A stretch of 64,000 bases of DNA from Cladobotryum mycophilum (GCA_036429605.1 JAVFKD010000002.1:2542001-2606000); one strand, 5' to 3'; positions 49,419 to 61,034 are shown, numbered from the stretch's first letter. Notes: generated from the letters alone by a model not told the origin. Made by a program: numbers and translations.

Positions 49419-51273
49419 ATGGCACGACCGTACGGGTACACACCCTACCAGCACTACGCCCGCGATTTCTCGTCTGCCTTGCCCGCCTTTGACCCTGGCA
49501 AAAAGCGCCATAGAAGTTCTGCTTCCCCGGACCCCAGACAGACCAAAAAACGAGCAATCCAATTTGAAGAATTGCCAGGCGGCAGTTTCCGCGAAGTCAT
49601 AATCATTGACGACTCTCCCCCTCCTCCTGATGACAAGGAGGCCGACGACAACGAACACCTGCTGACCACTCGAGATGATACTCCGCCCTCTTCTCGGAAG
49701 GATACTGAAACGTCTTTCATTCGCCGACAACTCTTCAAGGGCATAGATCTTGGTTTCGAAAAAGAGAGAGCGGCAGTCTCCATTCGTCGAAGTACCAATG
49801 TCGCCCCTGCGCAGGACATTGTCAATGAAATATTTCGTCTCGACCCGGACTATGAGTCGACCACCGGGGCACTGCACCTTGACGAATGCTACGGAGCTCG
49901 TAGTCGCATGATCCTCCCGGACAGAGAGGTGTATCGCCCGCATTGGATGACCGAAATGAAGAGAAGCAGGCGTAGGATTCAGAAACACATTGATATGAGG
50001 ATGGACTACATGTAGGTTAAAAACTCTGCCCCAAGATACAGGAAGCAAGACTCACTATTTCTTCTAGCCAATATGCGGCCAGCCGATACAACACAATCGC
50101 TGGCCTGGAAAACCAAAATCCATTTCGGGCTGTTGCTCACACAGAGGAGAGCACCCATTGGATAACATGTTCATTTGAAAGCCTTCACGCTCTACTGGAA
50201 GACGCTTGTCGCACCCATGGCTACAGAAAACTAGAACTGGACCGTCTTGTCTTTTTGAGAATGCATTTCCACGGCGCACCTTGCCAAAAGCCCTTGTTGC
50301 TGTCTGAGCAAGATTTTCAGTTGCCTTTACCGTGGTACTCGCGGAACGAGATGTTGATCGATGCGAATACGGGAAGTATTACCATCTACGAAACTGACAT
50401 GTAAGTTGCCCGGACCTGGCTAGAGAAGACTGCTGACTGTTGAAAAGATTTGACGAAAAGGGAGTTCGCACGACCTGGACCTGGGTCAAAATCCTCAAGC
50501 CAGTGTTGGAAATGCATAACAATGCACCCCTACCACCCGTCCTGGTGGGAGAGCCGGAATCTTGTATTCTATTTGCAATCCCAAAGGCTCAACTGGAGGT
50601 ATTGGAAGAGGCATAGGCTGTCCCCTCCATACACCAAGGTCTACACACCTATGGCAATGACTTGATGGAGTCTATGGTCTGGCCAGATAAATGCCTGTCG
50701 GCAATTTACCCAAAACCAGAAGATGCTTTCCATTTTGATCTCTCAGACCATACCCCGGACGAGAATAAGAAGAGATATACACAGCCCGGAACAATTGGTA
50801 TTGCTTTCAGGTACAGCAAAAATGGGGTCCCGACATTTGCATGCTCGGAAAGACCAGACCGCCTGAGAGCGATGGGATTCGATCCGGAATTTCTGTCTGT
50901 GACGGATATGCCCGCATTTTACGAGGACGACGACGATACCTGGTGGGAGTTTTTCCACCAAAAGGCGACCAAGAATAGGGAGATGTGGGAAGCTGTACGG
51001 AAGTCCATGGCGGAAAACTTGTGCCTGATGCGCGGAATATCCAAGCCTGGCACGGGATGGGTTACAGTTGGTCCTGAGGCAGACGTGGTGCAAGCTGTGG
51101 AGACTGAGCAAGCTACAAAGGATGGCCAAATCACAGATACTGAGAAAGCTACAGCGACTGAGCAAACGGAAGAGACTCGGACAGCTTTAGAGACTGAGAA
51201 AACTACAAAGGATGATCAAAATACGGAGAATAGCCAAGTCGCAAGCGAGAAGGGTGATGAGGCTACACATTGA
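49419..51273 (+). CDS. uncharacterised protein, four exons; in-frame TAG at a candidate splice acceptor
   Basis: I do not recognise a family. Exons 49419-50011, 50068-50400, 50448-50544 and 50617-51273 give 559 residues. Introns 1 (GTAGGT...CTAG) and 2 (GTAAGT, branch CTGAC, AAAG) are clear. Exon 3 reads in the same frame into the last segment except for one TAG at 50614-50616. That TAG is exactly the 3' end of a possible 72-base intron (donor GTGGGA at 50545, a multiple of three), so splicing would remove it; the donor is weak. Unspliced, the protein stops after 364 residues. The N-terminus is basic and polar (KKRHRSSASPDPRQTKKR); the middle has HGYRKLELDRLVFLRMHFHG; the C-terminus has Thr/Glu-rich imperfect repeats (TEQATKDGQ, TEKTTKDDQ). 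An upstream in-frame ATG at 49284 lies in a pyrimidine-rich leader and is less likely. Confidence 0.65.
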
Positions 51274-52057
51274 AAGAGGCCCAATCTAGACCCGGGACAA
51301 GGTTAATCTAAACTCGGGGCTCGGGGCTCGGGATAAAGGGTCAATGGTCCTGGGGGGACAAGATGGCCATGCAAAGGCCGTGGGATACTTGTACACGACT
51401 CCCATATAAACTAGGATCACCAAAAAATGGCGGAGAATGCAGATATCGCTCGGTAACGAGTAGCCCGGAGGTTTGGGGTTTGGGGGTGGCACCAATCAAT
51501 GCGAAGATGAGAGACGCTTACGGAAGTGTCTGGGCCAATTGCATGCGGGCCGAGTACCCCCATGACGAGATTTTTGAATGCTGGTTAAAGGAATTCCGTT
51601 CGGGTGATGCCAGAAATAGCTTGCATCTCCGACCGAAACGACCAGCTTTGTTGAGGTTTGCTTACGACGGGTTCGGTGTCCGAGGTAAGGGGATATGATA
51701 TGATGCGATACCATTGGTTGATTTCGGTATAATGGGGCGTTTGGGTTTCTATACATCATTTTGTTGTTCCTAGTGCGACTTGTTTTAACATTTAGATGCA
51801 ACAGATTCATTGGAATGACTTGGGATGTCTGGTGATGCTTTAGATTCAATGTTGAAGTGCTGACTTTGCGCCCTCTTTCATACAACACCCTCCCCACTGT
51901 AATAATCAGCTGTCTAGGGTCCGAAATAACTGATTAGTTGCATGTAATCACTAGGCATAATGAATGATCAAAAAGCATGATATCTGTATGGAGTACGCAT
52001 TGACCATAATTCAAGCCTCGTAATTTCCTTCATTTTACATCTCCATTGTTGAGTTGC

Positions 52058-52089
<32 letters not shown>

Positions 52090-52090
52090 C
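51274..52090. other. intergenic before the HET gene
   Basis: Contains a short CGGGGCT tandem (about 51316-51333) and a 111-codon frame at 51363-51698 without recognisable content. It ends in an AAAAC tandem that touches the next start codon. Nothing else seen. Confidence 0.5.
52059..52090 (+). repeat. (AAAAC)n pentanucleotide repeat abutting a start codon
   Basis: Six AAAAC units; the last C is the base before the HET-gene ATG. The run probably forms the end of its 5' UTR and gives AAAC directly before ATG. Confidence 0.9.
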
Positions 52091-54118
52091 ATGCTGGGTG
52101 CTCTAAAGTCGTTGACCAGGAAGAAGCGCCGCTGCGGCGCGTGTCTCTTCGAGCTCAGCTCAAAGGCCAAGCCGCTCGATACGGATCTGCATCGTGACTG
52201 GATGTACATCTTTGCCACCTGTGATTGGCATGACTTTACATTCGAAAGCCTGGAAGCATCGGCCAAACGCGGGTGCGAGACATGCGTGGCTCTTATAGGA
52301 GCTTTAAAGCAGTTTGGTACGACGTTTACTACTGCCTCGTGGATACCTGATCGAAATCCTTTTGGTGGGAGACATCCGATACTTCAGATTGAGAATTCCA
52401 AAGAGAGATTTGAGCTTTTGACTTCCGATCGTGTTGTGGACAAAGGTGTGCCATCCCTGCACCCTGTCGTGAATAGGGGCCGCAAGCTCTCTGGTAGTAC
52501 GGGTGGCCATTTGGCCATGTCCCAGGTGATAAAATGGCTGGATGAATGTCGCCAGAATCACGAGGGATGTAGTGTGAGAGATCATTGGTTTGTGCCTACT
52601 AGACTCATCTACGTGGGAGGCGAGGATCCGGACGTAGTGGAACTCATTGAGAATCCAGAGCCGTCTACTGTCTACGCTGCTCTCAGTCACCGGTGGACAC
52701 AAGAGACAATAGCGGTGCGTCTGGAAACGTCTAATCTGTCGCGGCGGAAGCAGAAGGGTATTCGCATATCAGAGTTCCCACAGATGATGCAGGATGTTAT
52801 ATCTGTTCTGCGTCAGTTGGAGATTCAGCATGTGTGGATCGACTGCATGTGCATCATTCAAGACGACAAAGAAGACTGGCAGCGAGAGGCTCTCACCATG
52901 GCCTCCATCTATGCAAATGCAGAACTTACCGTTGCAGCAACAGGGTGCAACAGTAGCGGTCAAAGTCTTTTCCGCAGTCGTGGTGGGCCGGATCAGCTCG
53001 CCATTGACATTGCTAGAATAAATGGCCAAGCTGTATTCATCCGTCGAGCCCTGCCACACTTTACATGGGCAGATATCGAGCAAGCGTGGTTTGCCGGCCA
53101 TGAATGGATAGATGCGGAGGTGGAATGGCCACTTCTATCGAGAGGATGGGTGTACCAAGAGCAGTTACTTTCTCGCCGCATGCTGCATTTCACGCGAAAT
53201 GAGGTGCTCTGGGAATGTTATGATATGACGAAATGTGAGTGCGGATGGCACGAAAATGATAGAAACACGACATCCGACTCTAGTGAATGGAATAAGCGAC
53301 CATCGGCAGCCAAGGAATGGAAGCAGATTGTCCAGGAGTATGCCAAGCGTCCGCTCACGTACTATTCCGACAGGCTACCTGCGCTTGCTGGTATAGCCAA
53401 GGATATTGCAAAGTTCACCGGCGAGGACCCGAAGAATTATGTCTGTGGACTGTGGACGAATGACCTGCATACCGGCTTCTTCTGGTATCTGAGTGAGCCG
53501 CCAACTGGACTTCGAATTGACTCCAAGATGCCAACATGGTCGTGGGCATCGGTGGTGGGACTCATAGAGTTCTGGTCGTCTCTTCGCGAGGATGTTGAGT
53601 TTCTCGACTGTAAAGCCGAGTTTCATGGCGATGCATTTATGGGGGACGTGGAAAATGCATCAATAACTGTTTCTGGTCTGGTTGTTCCTGCGACTGTCCA
53701 TCACGGCCAAGATTGGATAGACGTGGTGAGCTCGCTGGCTGTTGAAGTTGAGGAGGACTCTAGCTTATTTGCTGTTGGAGACAATACCGATATCTTTGGG
53801 CTTAAACTGGGAGAACAAGTGGTTACCATTCATCCTGACTATAAGCTAGACATTCCAGGGGAGAGCTTCATCGCTTCCGGCACGCCCGTCATGTGCTTGT
53901 TGATGGAAGAAACACATTCAGGGTCGTATGACCCCGAGACCAATATCAGCACCGACAGGGCGAATGCTTGTTGTCTCGTCTTGAGGTGTGTAGATGACGA
54001 GAAGATGCTGTATGAGAGGATTGGAGTTTGTAAAGGATCTGGCTCGACTGACGACAATTGGTTGAGTTTGGAGGTGTTTATCAGCTTATCTAAGAAAGAG
54101 AAACTGATTGTAGTGTAG
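52091..54118 (+). CDS. HET-domain protein (heterokaryon incompatibility family)
   Basis: HET domains act in fungal non-self recognition and can trigger cell death after fusion of unlike hyphae; most family members have no tested function. A single exon encodes 675 residues. The HET domain lies at about residues 195-370: YAALSHRWTQE, then IQHVWIDCMCIIQDDKEDW, ASIYANAELTVAATG and RGWVYQEQLLSRRMLHFTRN, all hallmarks of the family. The N-terminus has a Cys-bearing block (CGACLFEL, CETCVAL). The C-terminal part is of unknown type, with no NACHT, WD40 or ankyrin repeats seen. The start directly follows the AAAAC tract and is the first ATG. The frame is intact. Such genes are often variable between strains. 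Confidence 0.93.
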   Translation: MLGALKSLTRKKRRCGACLFELSSKAKPLDTDLHRDWMYIFATCDWHDFTFESLEASAKRGCETCVALIGALKQFGTTFTTASWIPDRNPFGGRHPILQIENSKERFELLTSDRVVDKGVPSLHPVVNRGRKLSGSTGGHLAMSQVIKWLDECRQNHEGCSVRDHWFVPTRLIYVGGEDPDVVELIENPEPSTVYAALSHRWTQETIAVRLETSNLSRRKQKGIRISEFPQMMQDVISVLRQLEIQHVWIDCMCIIQDDKEDWQREALTMASIYANAELTVAATGCNSSGQSLFRSRGGPDQLAIDIARINGQAVFIRRALPHFTWADIEQAWFAGHEWIDAEVEWPLLSRGWVYQEQLLSRRMLHFTRNEVLWECYDMTKCECGWHENDRNTTSDSSEWNKRPSAAKEWKQIVQEYAKRPLTYYSDRLPALAGIAKDIAKFTGEDPKNYVCGLWTNDLHTGFFWYLSEPPTGLRIDSKMPTWSWASVVGLIEFWSSLREDVEFLDCKAEFHGDAFMGDVENASITVSGLVVPATVHHGQDWIDVVSSLAVEVEEDSSLFAVGDNTDIFGLKLGEQVVTIHPDYKLDIPGESFIASGTPVMCLLMEETHSGSYDPETNISTDRANACCLVLRCVDDEKMLYERIGVCKGSGSTDDNWLSLEVFISLSKKEKLIVV

Positions 54119-55064
54119 GGAGGAAGGGGGATCAATTGCTAGGGAAGGCTGCACTTTCCTATATAGACATGTAATCCAAATTGAGATTTTGTCCCAATAT
54201 GGATCGTAATATGCGTAGGTACTCTGTAATATGCACTGCTCAAAGGTAGGATTACTTAAAATAGGTCATGGTCACATCTCCGTCTTACTTGTACATACCT
54301 GGGTACTACCACATGGGAGGGAGCTGTAGGTGCAAGCAGGTATTCCGTGGTTCACACCAATTCACACCAAGAGCAACAGCAACAGGATGCATCCATTGCT
54401 TACGGTGTCTGCATTTCGCACCGAAATCCTAGGTACTATACCTACTCCGAACTACTTGTAGGTGTAGGCACTACCTAGTAGGTAGTCAGATTCGGCGAAG
54501 GATCCCCCCTCGTCTTCTGTCGTCTCTGCCTCTCGGCTTAAGCTCAGCTGAGCTGCTGTCAGTCTTTCCTTGGTTCCATGCATGCTTTTTGCTTACTAAA
54601 ATGCCAACGTGGGGTTGAATTTCTGCTGGGGCGGGCCGGGTTAACATTGCACCAGTAGGTACTGCCTTAGGTACCTAGTAAGTACCTTTGACCCTGCAGA
54701 TACCGCTAGATAGGCCCCAGGCAGTTGATTGATTGACTGACTGATTGACAACTGGGCCTTGCCTGGGGCTTTTCTGGGCTTGGGATCTCCCCGCCAAAAA
54801 CCGCTAAGGCATCGTGGGAACTTTTCTGGTGTGCGCCCCTCCAAAACCAACCCGTCCGCCTCTCTTTGCACAACCTCTCAAGTCAAAACAGCTTCAACGC
54901 ATCCTCTCTCTTTCTCCTGTGCTTGGAGCCGTTCGTTGAGGCGTACGCACCCTGAATCTCTTTCCCCTCGAGATTCTTTAGCAGGTGTTCTACGCTTTTT
55001 TTTTTTACACCCCCTCTCCCTTTAATCAGCACGAGCACAGCTGCTCGCCCGACTTTTGCCCACC
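54119..55064 (+). promoter_or_regulatory. intergenic and CCT3 upstream region
   Basis: About 950 bases. TACCTA/TAGGTA words cluster at 54430-54485 and 54654-54687. A TTGATTGATTGACTGACTGATTGA tandem is at 54725-54748. The leader before CCT3 is pyrimidine-rich with a T run near 54990. Promoter role inferred from position. Confidence 0.5.
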
Positions 55065-57047
55065 ATGCAGGCCCCAGTGCTGGTTATGAGTACGTGGTTT
55101 TCTATCTGTTTCCGTCTCGGCCTGGACCCTAGGCGGAGCTCCAATTTTGTTGGGAATCGGAACGCTCGAGAAAGCTAACCTGACTTTGATCGATAGACAC
55201 CAATGCCGGTGAGAGACAGACCGGAAGGAAAGCTCAATTATCAAACATTGCCGCTGCCAAAACGTATTTCCATATCCCCCTCCGCTCCCCTATCAAATCC
55301 TTTGCTTCGGCCCATGCTGACTCGCTGCTCCGTCTACAGTGTTGCCGATATCATTCGATCATGTCTCGGTCCCAAGGCCATGCTGAAGATGCTGCTCGAT
55401 CCCATGGGTGGCATCGTCCTTACCAACGATGGCCATGCTATTCTTCGAGAAATCGAGGTCTCCCACCCCGCCGCCAAGAGCATGATTGAGCTCAGTCGGA
55501 CACAAGACGAGGAAGTCGGTGATGGTACCACAACTGTCATTATTCTGGGTATGTTTGGCTTCTTGGAGGATGTGGAAACAGGAAAACAGCAAACGTATTC
55601 TAACTAGATACCACTAGCTGGTGAGATTCTGGCTCAGGCCCTGCCTCAGCTCGAGCGCAATATCCACCCCGTCGTCATCATCTCCGCCTTCAAGCGTGCC
55701 CTCAAGGATGCCATCGAAATCATCGACGAGATCTCCCTCCCCATCGATGTCAATGATGACAAGGCCATGAGCCAGCTCATCTCCTCCTCAATCGGCACCA
55801 AGTTTGTCTCCCGATGGATGGACCAGATGTGCGCCCTTGCCCTCCAGGCTGTGCGAACTGTTACCTGGGATGCTGGAAATGGAAAGACTGAGGTCGACAT
55901 TAAGCGATATGCCCGTATCGAAAAGGTTCCCGGCGGAGAGATTGAGGATAGTAAGGTTCTCGACGGTGTCATGGTCAACAAGGACATTACACACCCCAAG
56001 ATGCGAAGGCGTATTGAGAACCCCAGAATCGTGCTCCTCGACTGCCCCCTGGAGTACAAGAAGGGAGAGTCCCAAACCAACATTGAAATCACAAAGGAGG
56101 AGGACTGGAACCGAATCCTGCAGATTGAAGAGGAGCAGATTAAGCACATGTGCGAGACCATCTTGGCTGTGCAGCCTGATTTGATCATCACCGAGAAGGG
56201 CGTATCTGGTAAGGACAGATGCCAGTACATGTTGGTATTCACTAGCTGACAAATGGTAGATTTGGCTCAACACTACTTTATGAAGGCCAACGTCACGGCT
56301 CTCCGCCGAGTACGAAAGACTGACAACAACAGAATAGCACGTGCCACTGGTGCCACCATTATTAACCGGATCGACGACCTCCAAGAGTCTGATGTCGGAA
56401 CACAGTGTGGTCTCTTTGAGATTGAGAAGATTGGTGATGAGTACTTCACTTTCCTCACAAAATGCAAGGACCCCAAGGCCTGCACAGTTCTGCTCAGGGG
56501 ACCCTCAAAGGACGTCCTCAACGAGATTGAGCGAAACCTTCAGGATGCCATGGGTGTTGCCCGAAATGTCATGTTCCAGCCACGCTTGGCCCCCGGTGGT
56601 GGTGCTACCGAGATGGCCGTCTCCGTTAGACTGGCGCAAAAGGCCAAGGGTGTTGAGGGTGTGCAGCAGTGGCCTTACAAGGCTATCGCCGATGCTCTGG
56701 AGGTTATTCCCAGGACACTGGTGCAGAACGCCGGAAAGAGCCCCGTGCGTGTATTGACAGAGCTCCGAGCCAAGCAGGCCGAGGGTAAGAGCTCTTGGGG
56801 AGTCAACGGTGATACCGGTGCTATTGCGGATATGAAGGAGTACGGTGTGTGGGAGCCTGAGGCCATCAAGCTGCAGAGTCTTAAGACTGCCATTGAGGTA
56901 TGATGGGATCCCGTCTCATTACGTATTGGTGTTGTTTAACTGACCTTACTATAGGCTGCTTGCTTGTTGCTAAGAGTAGATGATATCTGCAGTGCCAAGA
57001 AGATCCAGGGCGGTGGTGCCCTCGGCGTTGGAGGAGGCGACGATTAG
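55065..57047 (+). CDS. CCT3: chaperonin TRiC/CCT subunit gamma
   Basis: One of eight subunits of the cytosolic chaperonin that folds actin and tubulin. Six exons: 55065-55089, 55197-55263, 55340-55548, 55618-56208, 56260-56897, 56955-57047. They give 1623 nt and 540 residues, the family length. All five introns have GT-AG ends; introns 1 and 3 have clear CTAAC branch sites. Group II chaperonin signatures are present: SCLGPKAMLKMLLDPMGGI and TNDGHAILREIEVSHPAAKS (nucleotide site), QDEEVGDGTTTVIIL, the apical-domain strand LLDCPLEYKKGESQTNIEI, LAPGGGATEMAVS and the C-terminal RVDDICSAKK. The last exon ends GGGALGVGGGDD, a Gly-rich tail typical of the subunit. The first exon is only 25 bases. 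Confidence 0.96.
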
Positions 57048-57418
57048 TAGGCCAAGATAGATCTCGGGTGAGGATTTTTTAAAGGGAAACAAGGGAATTT
57101 TGGGAAGTCATGATCTGGCAAGGTCGCATGTAGGTTTGCTTGGAAGGCCATACATACATACCCCTGTTCTAGCCCCATGTAAAAGCTGGAGAGTGAAGAT
57201 GGGGATGAACATGACGAAGATAAACAAAATAGACTATGATATCAAACAAAGAGAGACTGACGGAATGACTGATGATTATGCTAGATCTGCGAAGATGTAA
57301 TTCTATATGTATATATGTATATGTATATGGGTATCACTGTTTTATTATGTTGTACACGCAATCTAGTTGCTATAGTTTTTTTTCCCATTCTCTCTTTTTG
57401 TTTTTGTTTTGAAGCAAC
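57048..57418. other. shared 3' region between CCT3 and the PRKRIP1-like gene
   Basis: The two genes converge. 371 bases, AT-rich near 57300-57400. No further feature seen. Confidence 0.6.
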
Positions 57419-58077
57419 TCAATCATCGTCGTGGATGACAATACCGACCACTGGTTCTGCTGGAGCAGGAGAGGATTTGTTATCGCCATCTACCTCGTCT
57501 TTCCCACCGTTTTGGCCTTTGGGTTTGTTTTCTTTGGAGGTTTCATCAGCTGGTGTCGCTGCTGCTGCTGCTGCTGGGGACTTTGTGCCATTGTCGTCTC
57601 CATTCGCACTACCAGCGCTTCCGCCGCCCTTGCCCTTCTTCGCCTTGCGCGCCTTGGCCTTTTCTCTCTTTTCGCGATTCTTCCTCGTCTTCTCCTCGTC
57701 CCTGCGCTCCTTTTCGGTCTTGGTCTTTTCGAAATCGAGCTGCTCGCGCTCTCGCTTGACCTCCTCGTCCATGTCCCTCAGGCGCTCGTACTCGCGCCGG
57801 CGGGCGGCCTTGTAGACGTGAAACTCGCCCGACCCGGCGCCGGCGCTGGAGCCCTGGACGTTGGTGACGATCTCGGGGGAGGGGGTCGGCGCCCGTTGCC
57901 GCCCACGACGGCAGTGGATGAGGGCGGGGGCAGGCGGATTTCCTGGTCGGGTTTGGCGAAGAGGGCGTCGAGGGAGGCGGCCTGGGCGGATACGGGTGTG
58001 AGGGCGCGTTTCTTGGTGGGACGGCGGGAGCGAGGGTCTGCGGAGGTGGGGACGGATTCGGGGCCTTCTGCGGACAT
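57419..58077 (-). CDS. PRKRIP1-like (DUF1168) protein, one-base frameshift
   Basis: PRKRIP1-type proteins are small nuclear factors; the human protein forms a long helix in post-catalytic spliceosomes. The N-terminal half (from MSAEGPESVPTSADPRS at 58077) and the conserved core (GEFHVYKAARRREYERLRDM, then a Lys/Glu-rich helix to KARKAKKGKG) are in frames one base apart. The switch lies in the G/C runs at 57875-57894. One added base gives 660 nt and 219 residues. The core order (FHVY, RRREYERL, charged helix) fits the family. The C-terminus is Ala/Pro- and Asp-rich. No intron seen. It is divergent from the Det1-like gene and convergent with CCT3. Confidence 0.85.
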
Positions 58078-59566
58078 TTTGTTGTGATGTTGCAGTTTAT
58101 GATCGGATGGCTGGCTCTATGGAGGTATTGTAGGGACGGATGATGGTTGTTTTTTGTTGACTCTCTTTTGTTTGTGTGGTTGCCTAGCTGGGGAGGGTGA
58201 TGTTTGGATTTCGTAGTCGTGAATGGGGGCGAATGTTGACTGATTGTACTGACAAAAGAGAAGCTGGAATGCTTGGAGAGAAGGAAATAGAATAGAGTTG
58301 TTTAAAGGACGTGGATCAATGATGGGAAGAAGCGAAGAATTGACGCTGTGAAGGATGAGGCTGAAGCGTTGTGTGGGTGGGTGGGAAGAGAAAGAGAGAA
58401 AAAAGAATTCAAGTACTATCACTGGAAGAGAGAGCGCCCATAGAGAGAGTTACAGTGAGAGTGGCAGTGGCAGTGACAAAGTGGTAGCGGGTGTGGGCGG
58501 CTACGTGCATTGGCGCCAAAGCCAAGAAGTCGTCAAACATATTATCCAAGGTAGTTCTATGCCGTGCGTGTATGTACTCTTGTTATTATAGCAATACTCT
58601 AAAGGGAATCTTTATACAACTATATTTGTGGTATATTGATATCAGATCGAGAAAGAAGCTAGGAAAATGGTACATCCTCAACTAGCAACCATCTCTCCCC
58701 CGGAAGAGGACAGACATGGAAGAACCCCCATCACAACCAGGGATCGGAATGAATCGCTGCAAGGCTCTCACACATCATCCATCCCATCCATCCATCCATC
58801 ACAAAAAACCGAATGCTTATTGGCTGCTCGGGGTACGAGGCCGAAAATCAGCTGTGTGCGGTATCGGTGCCCTGTAGATACATTCGGCCCTGAGGAAGTT
58901 TCATTAGTTTGCTGAGTTAGTAGTTTTTTTTTTGGTAGCCATCATCACGCCACAGCGCATTCTGCTGGTGAATAACCAATAGTCAGCAAGATGGAACTGT
59001 GTTGGTCATACAAAAGTGCCTGATTGCTCTGATGGAGAGATGCAGATCCTGAGAAGGGGGTTCTAGAGTATGTTGATGTGATGTGATGTGCCATCAGTCC
59101 TAGTAGCCCCCTGGAGAGCAGCACAGGGAAACTCAAGGCAAAGAGTACATCGTCTCTGGTACAAGTACCTACTACGATGCTTGATTCATTCTCAGCCCCG
59201 CCAAAAAATATATAGACACTTCCATCCCTTGTCGTCCCTTGCATCTCTCCCTCCCTCCCTTATATCTATCTACCTTACCTTCTACTGTTACCAACAACAC
59301 ACAATACCCACCTCCCTCTGCTCATTCTCAATGTATCACTTACCTGCTGTGCTATGAATATTGGGCCTATCAAAGTATACACCCTTTCATAATTTGTACT
59401 ACCTACCTTTCTTTATAGCTATCAAGGCTTACAAACCCACCCCGCCATTATTCAGCATAGTCATCGTCATCATCATCGCCATCTTCAGTTTCTACTACTC
59501 CAGCAGCTCTCTCGACCTCAATCTCAGCAACGACGATCACGACAACTCAGCACAACCACAAGAACC
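58078..59566. promoter_or_regulatory. divergent intergenic region, PRKRIP1-like and Det1-like
   Basis: About 1.5 kb with both promoters. Short tandem (CATC) at 58778-58800; pyrimidine-rich before the Det1-like start; a TCATCGTCATCATCATCGCCATC stretch near 59460-59482. No gene recognised. Confidence 0.5.
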
Positions 59567-61034
59567 ATGGCCAGGCCGCGGTTAATAATCCTTATCCGCC
59601 ATGCCCAATCTGAGGGCAACAGTATGTTCTTGCCTCTCTACCCATATCCTTTAAAGACCGATTCCATCGCTAACTAAACCTGCTCCCTCCCACTTCCAGA
59701 GAACCGCGATATCCACCAGACGATCCCAGATCACCGCGTTAAGCTCACACAAGAAGGCTGGTCTCAGGCCCATGAGGCTGGCCGCCGTCTACGCAAACTC
59801 CTTCGCCCCGACGATACAATCCAATTCTTCACTTCCCCTACCGCCGCACCCGCGAGACCACCGAAGGCATCCTGTCTACTCTCACCTCCGACGACCCGGA
59901 GCCCTCTCCCTACCGCCGCCCTTCCATCAAAGTCTACGAGGAACCACGCCTTCGCGAGCAGGATTTCGGCAACTTCCAGCCATGCAGTGCCGAGATGGAG
60001 CGCATGTGGCAAGAGAGGGCCGACTATGGCCATTTCTTCTACCGTATTCCCAACGGAGAGAGCGCGGCCGATGCCTACGATCGTGTAAGCGGTTTCAACG
60101 AGAGTCTATGGCGCCAATTTGGAGATGACGACTTCCCTAGCGTCTGTATATTGGGTATGCTTTCCATCCCCCTTCTTCCATGCCATGTTGACCAACTTGC
60201 TAACGCTGCCATTTCTTGTTAGTTACCCACGGCCTCATGTCCCGCGTCTTCCTCATGAAGTGGTACCACTTCACCGTCGAATACTTTGAAGACCTCCGCA
60301 ACATCAACCACTGCGAATTCCTCATCATGCGCAAGCAAGAAAACGGCAAATATCTTCTGGAGAACCAGCTACGCACCTGGTCGGAGCTGCGTAGGGAGCG
60401 CGCCGCCCTAGCTCTCAAGGAGAAAGATAAAGACAAGGACAAGGACAAGGAGAAAGACGGCAAGGAAAAGGACGACGTGAAATTGGATAAAAATAAGAGC
60501 TTTATCGTTACTCGTCGTTGGGGAGGCTGTCCGAATGGGTGTAACCACACTGCACACTACAAAAAGAGACATGATCTAGATGCCCTACAGAGAGCGAGCG
60601 ATAGGAAACAGCGCCAGCAAGTCAACGCCAACAGCTCCGACGAGGAAGACGTCGAAAAGAAACAATTAGCCAAGGCCATCAAGCCCGTGCCGGAAGAAGT
60701 CGAAACGTCTCGCGCCATTGAGGATTATTCCTCCCCAGACGGCACCCCATCCTACATCAAGAACACCCGCCTCCACCTCGGCCGCGACTTTGGCGGCACA
60801 TACTCAGGTCACGCTTCAATAGCCGGAAGTGATAGCGACAACTCCGAAGATGAAGCCCGACGCCGCCGCATCTCCTCTCTCATTGCCCGTGATCAGCCCG
60901 AAGATGACCATCCAGCCCAGGCGGAACGCTTGGGGGACGAGCCCGGCTCCGTGGATGGTGACGCCGACGAGCTGGACGAGGACTTGCATAAAGCCGAGAT
61001 GGAAGATAAGAGTATTCGAGGGAGCGTTTATTAA
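59567..61034 (+). CDS. phosphoglycerate-mutase-like histidine phosphatase (Det1-like), one-base frameshift
   Basis: Histidine-phosphatase superfamily. It resembles the fungal group that includes yeast Det1, an acid phosphatase linked to sterol transport; the assignment is by domain pattern only. Exons 59567-59621, 59700-60154 and 60223-61034, with GT-AG introns and TAAC-type branch sites. Catalytic motif LIRHAQSEGN with H12. Further family blocks are LREQDFGNFQ, IPNGESAADAYDRV and VTHGLMSRVFLMKWYH. The C-terminal half is a charged extension with a KDKDKDKDKEK tract and RRWGGCPNGCNHTAHYKKR. The frame breaks in the C run 59835-59838, between TIQFFTSP and YRRTRETTEG. One added C restores the frame and gives 440 residues. 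Confidence 0.87.

Noticed and set aside
51363..51698. 111-codon frame between the unknown gene and the HET gene
   Set aside because: No recognisable content and no supporting start context; left uncalled.
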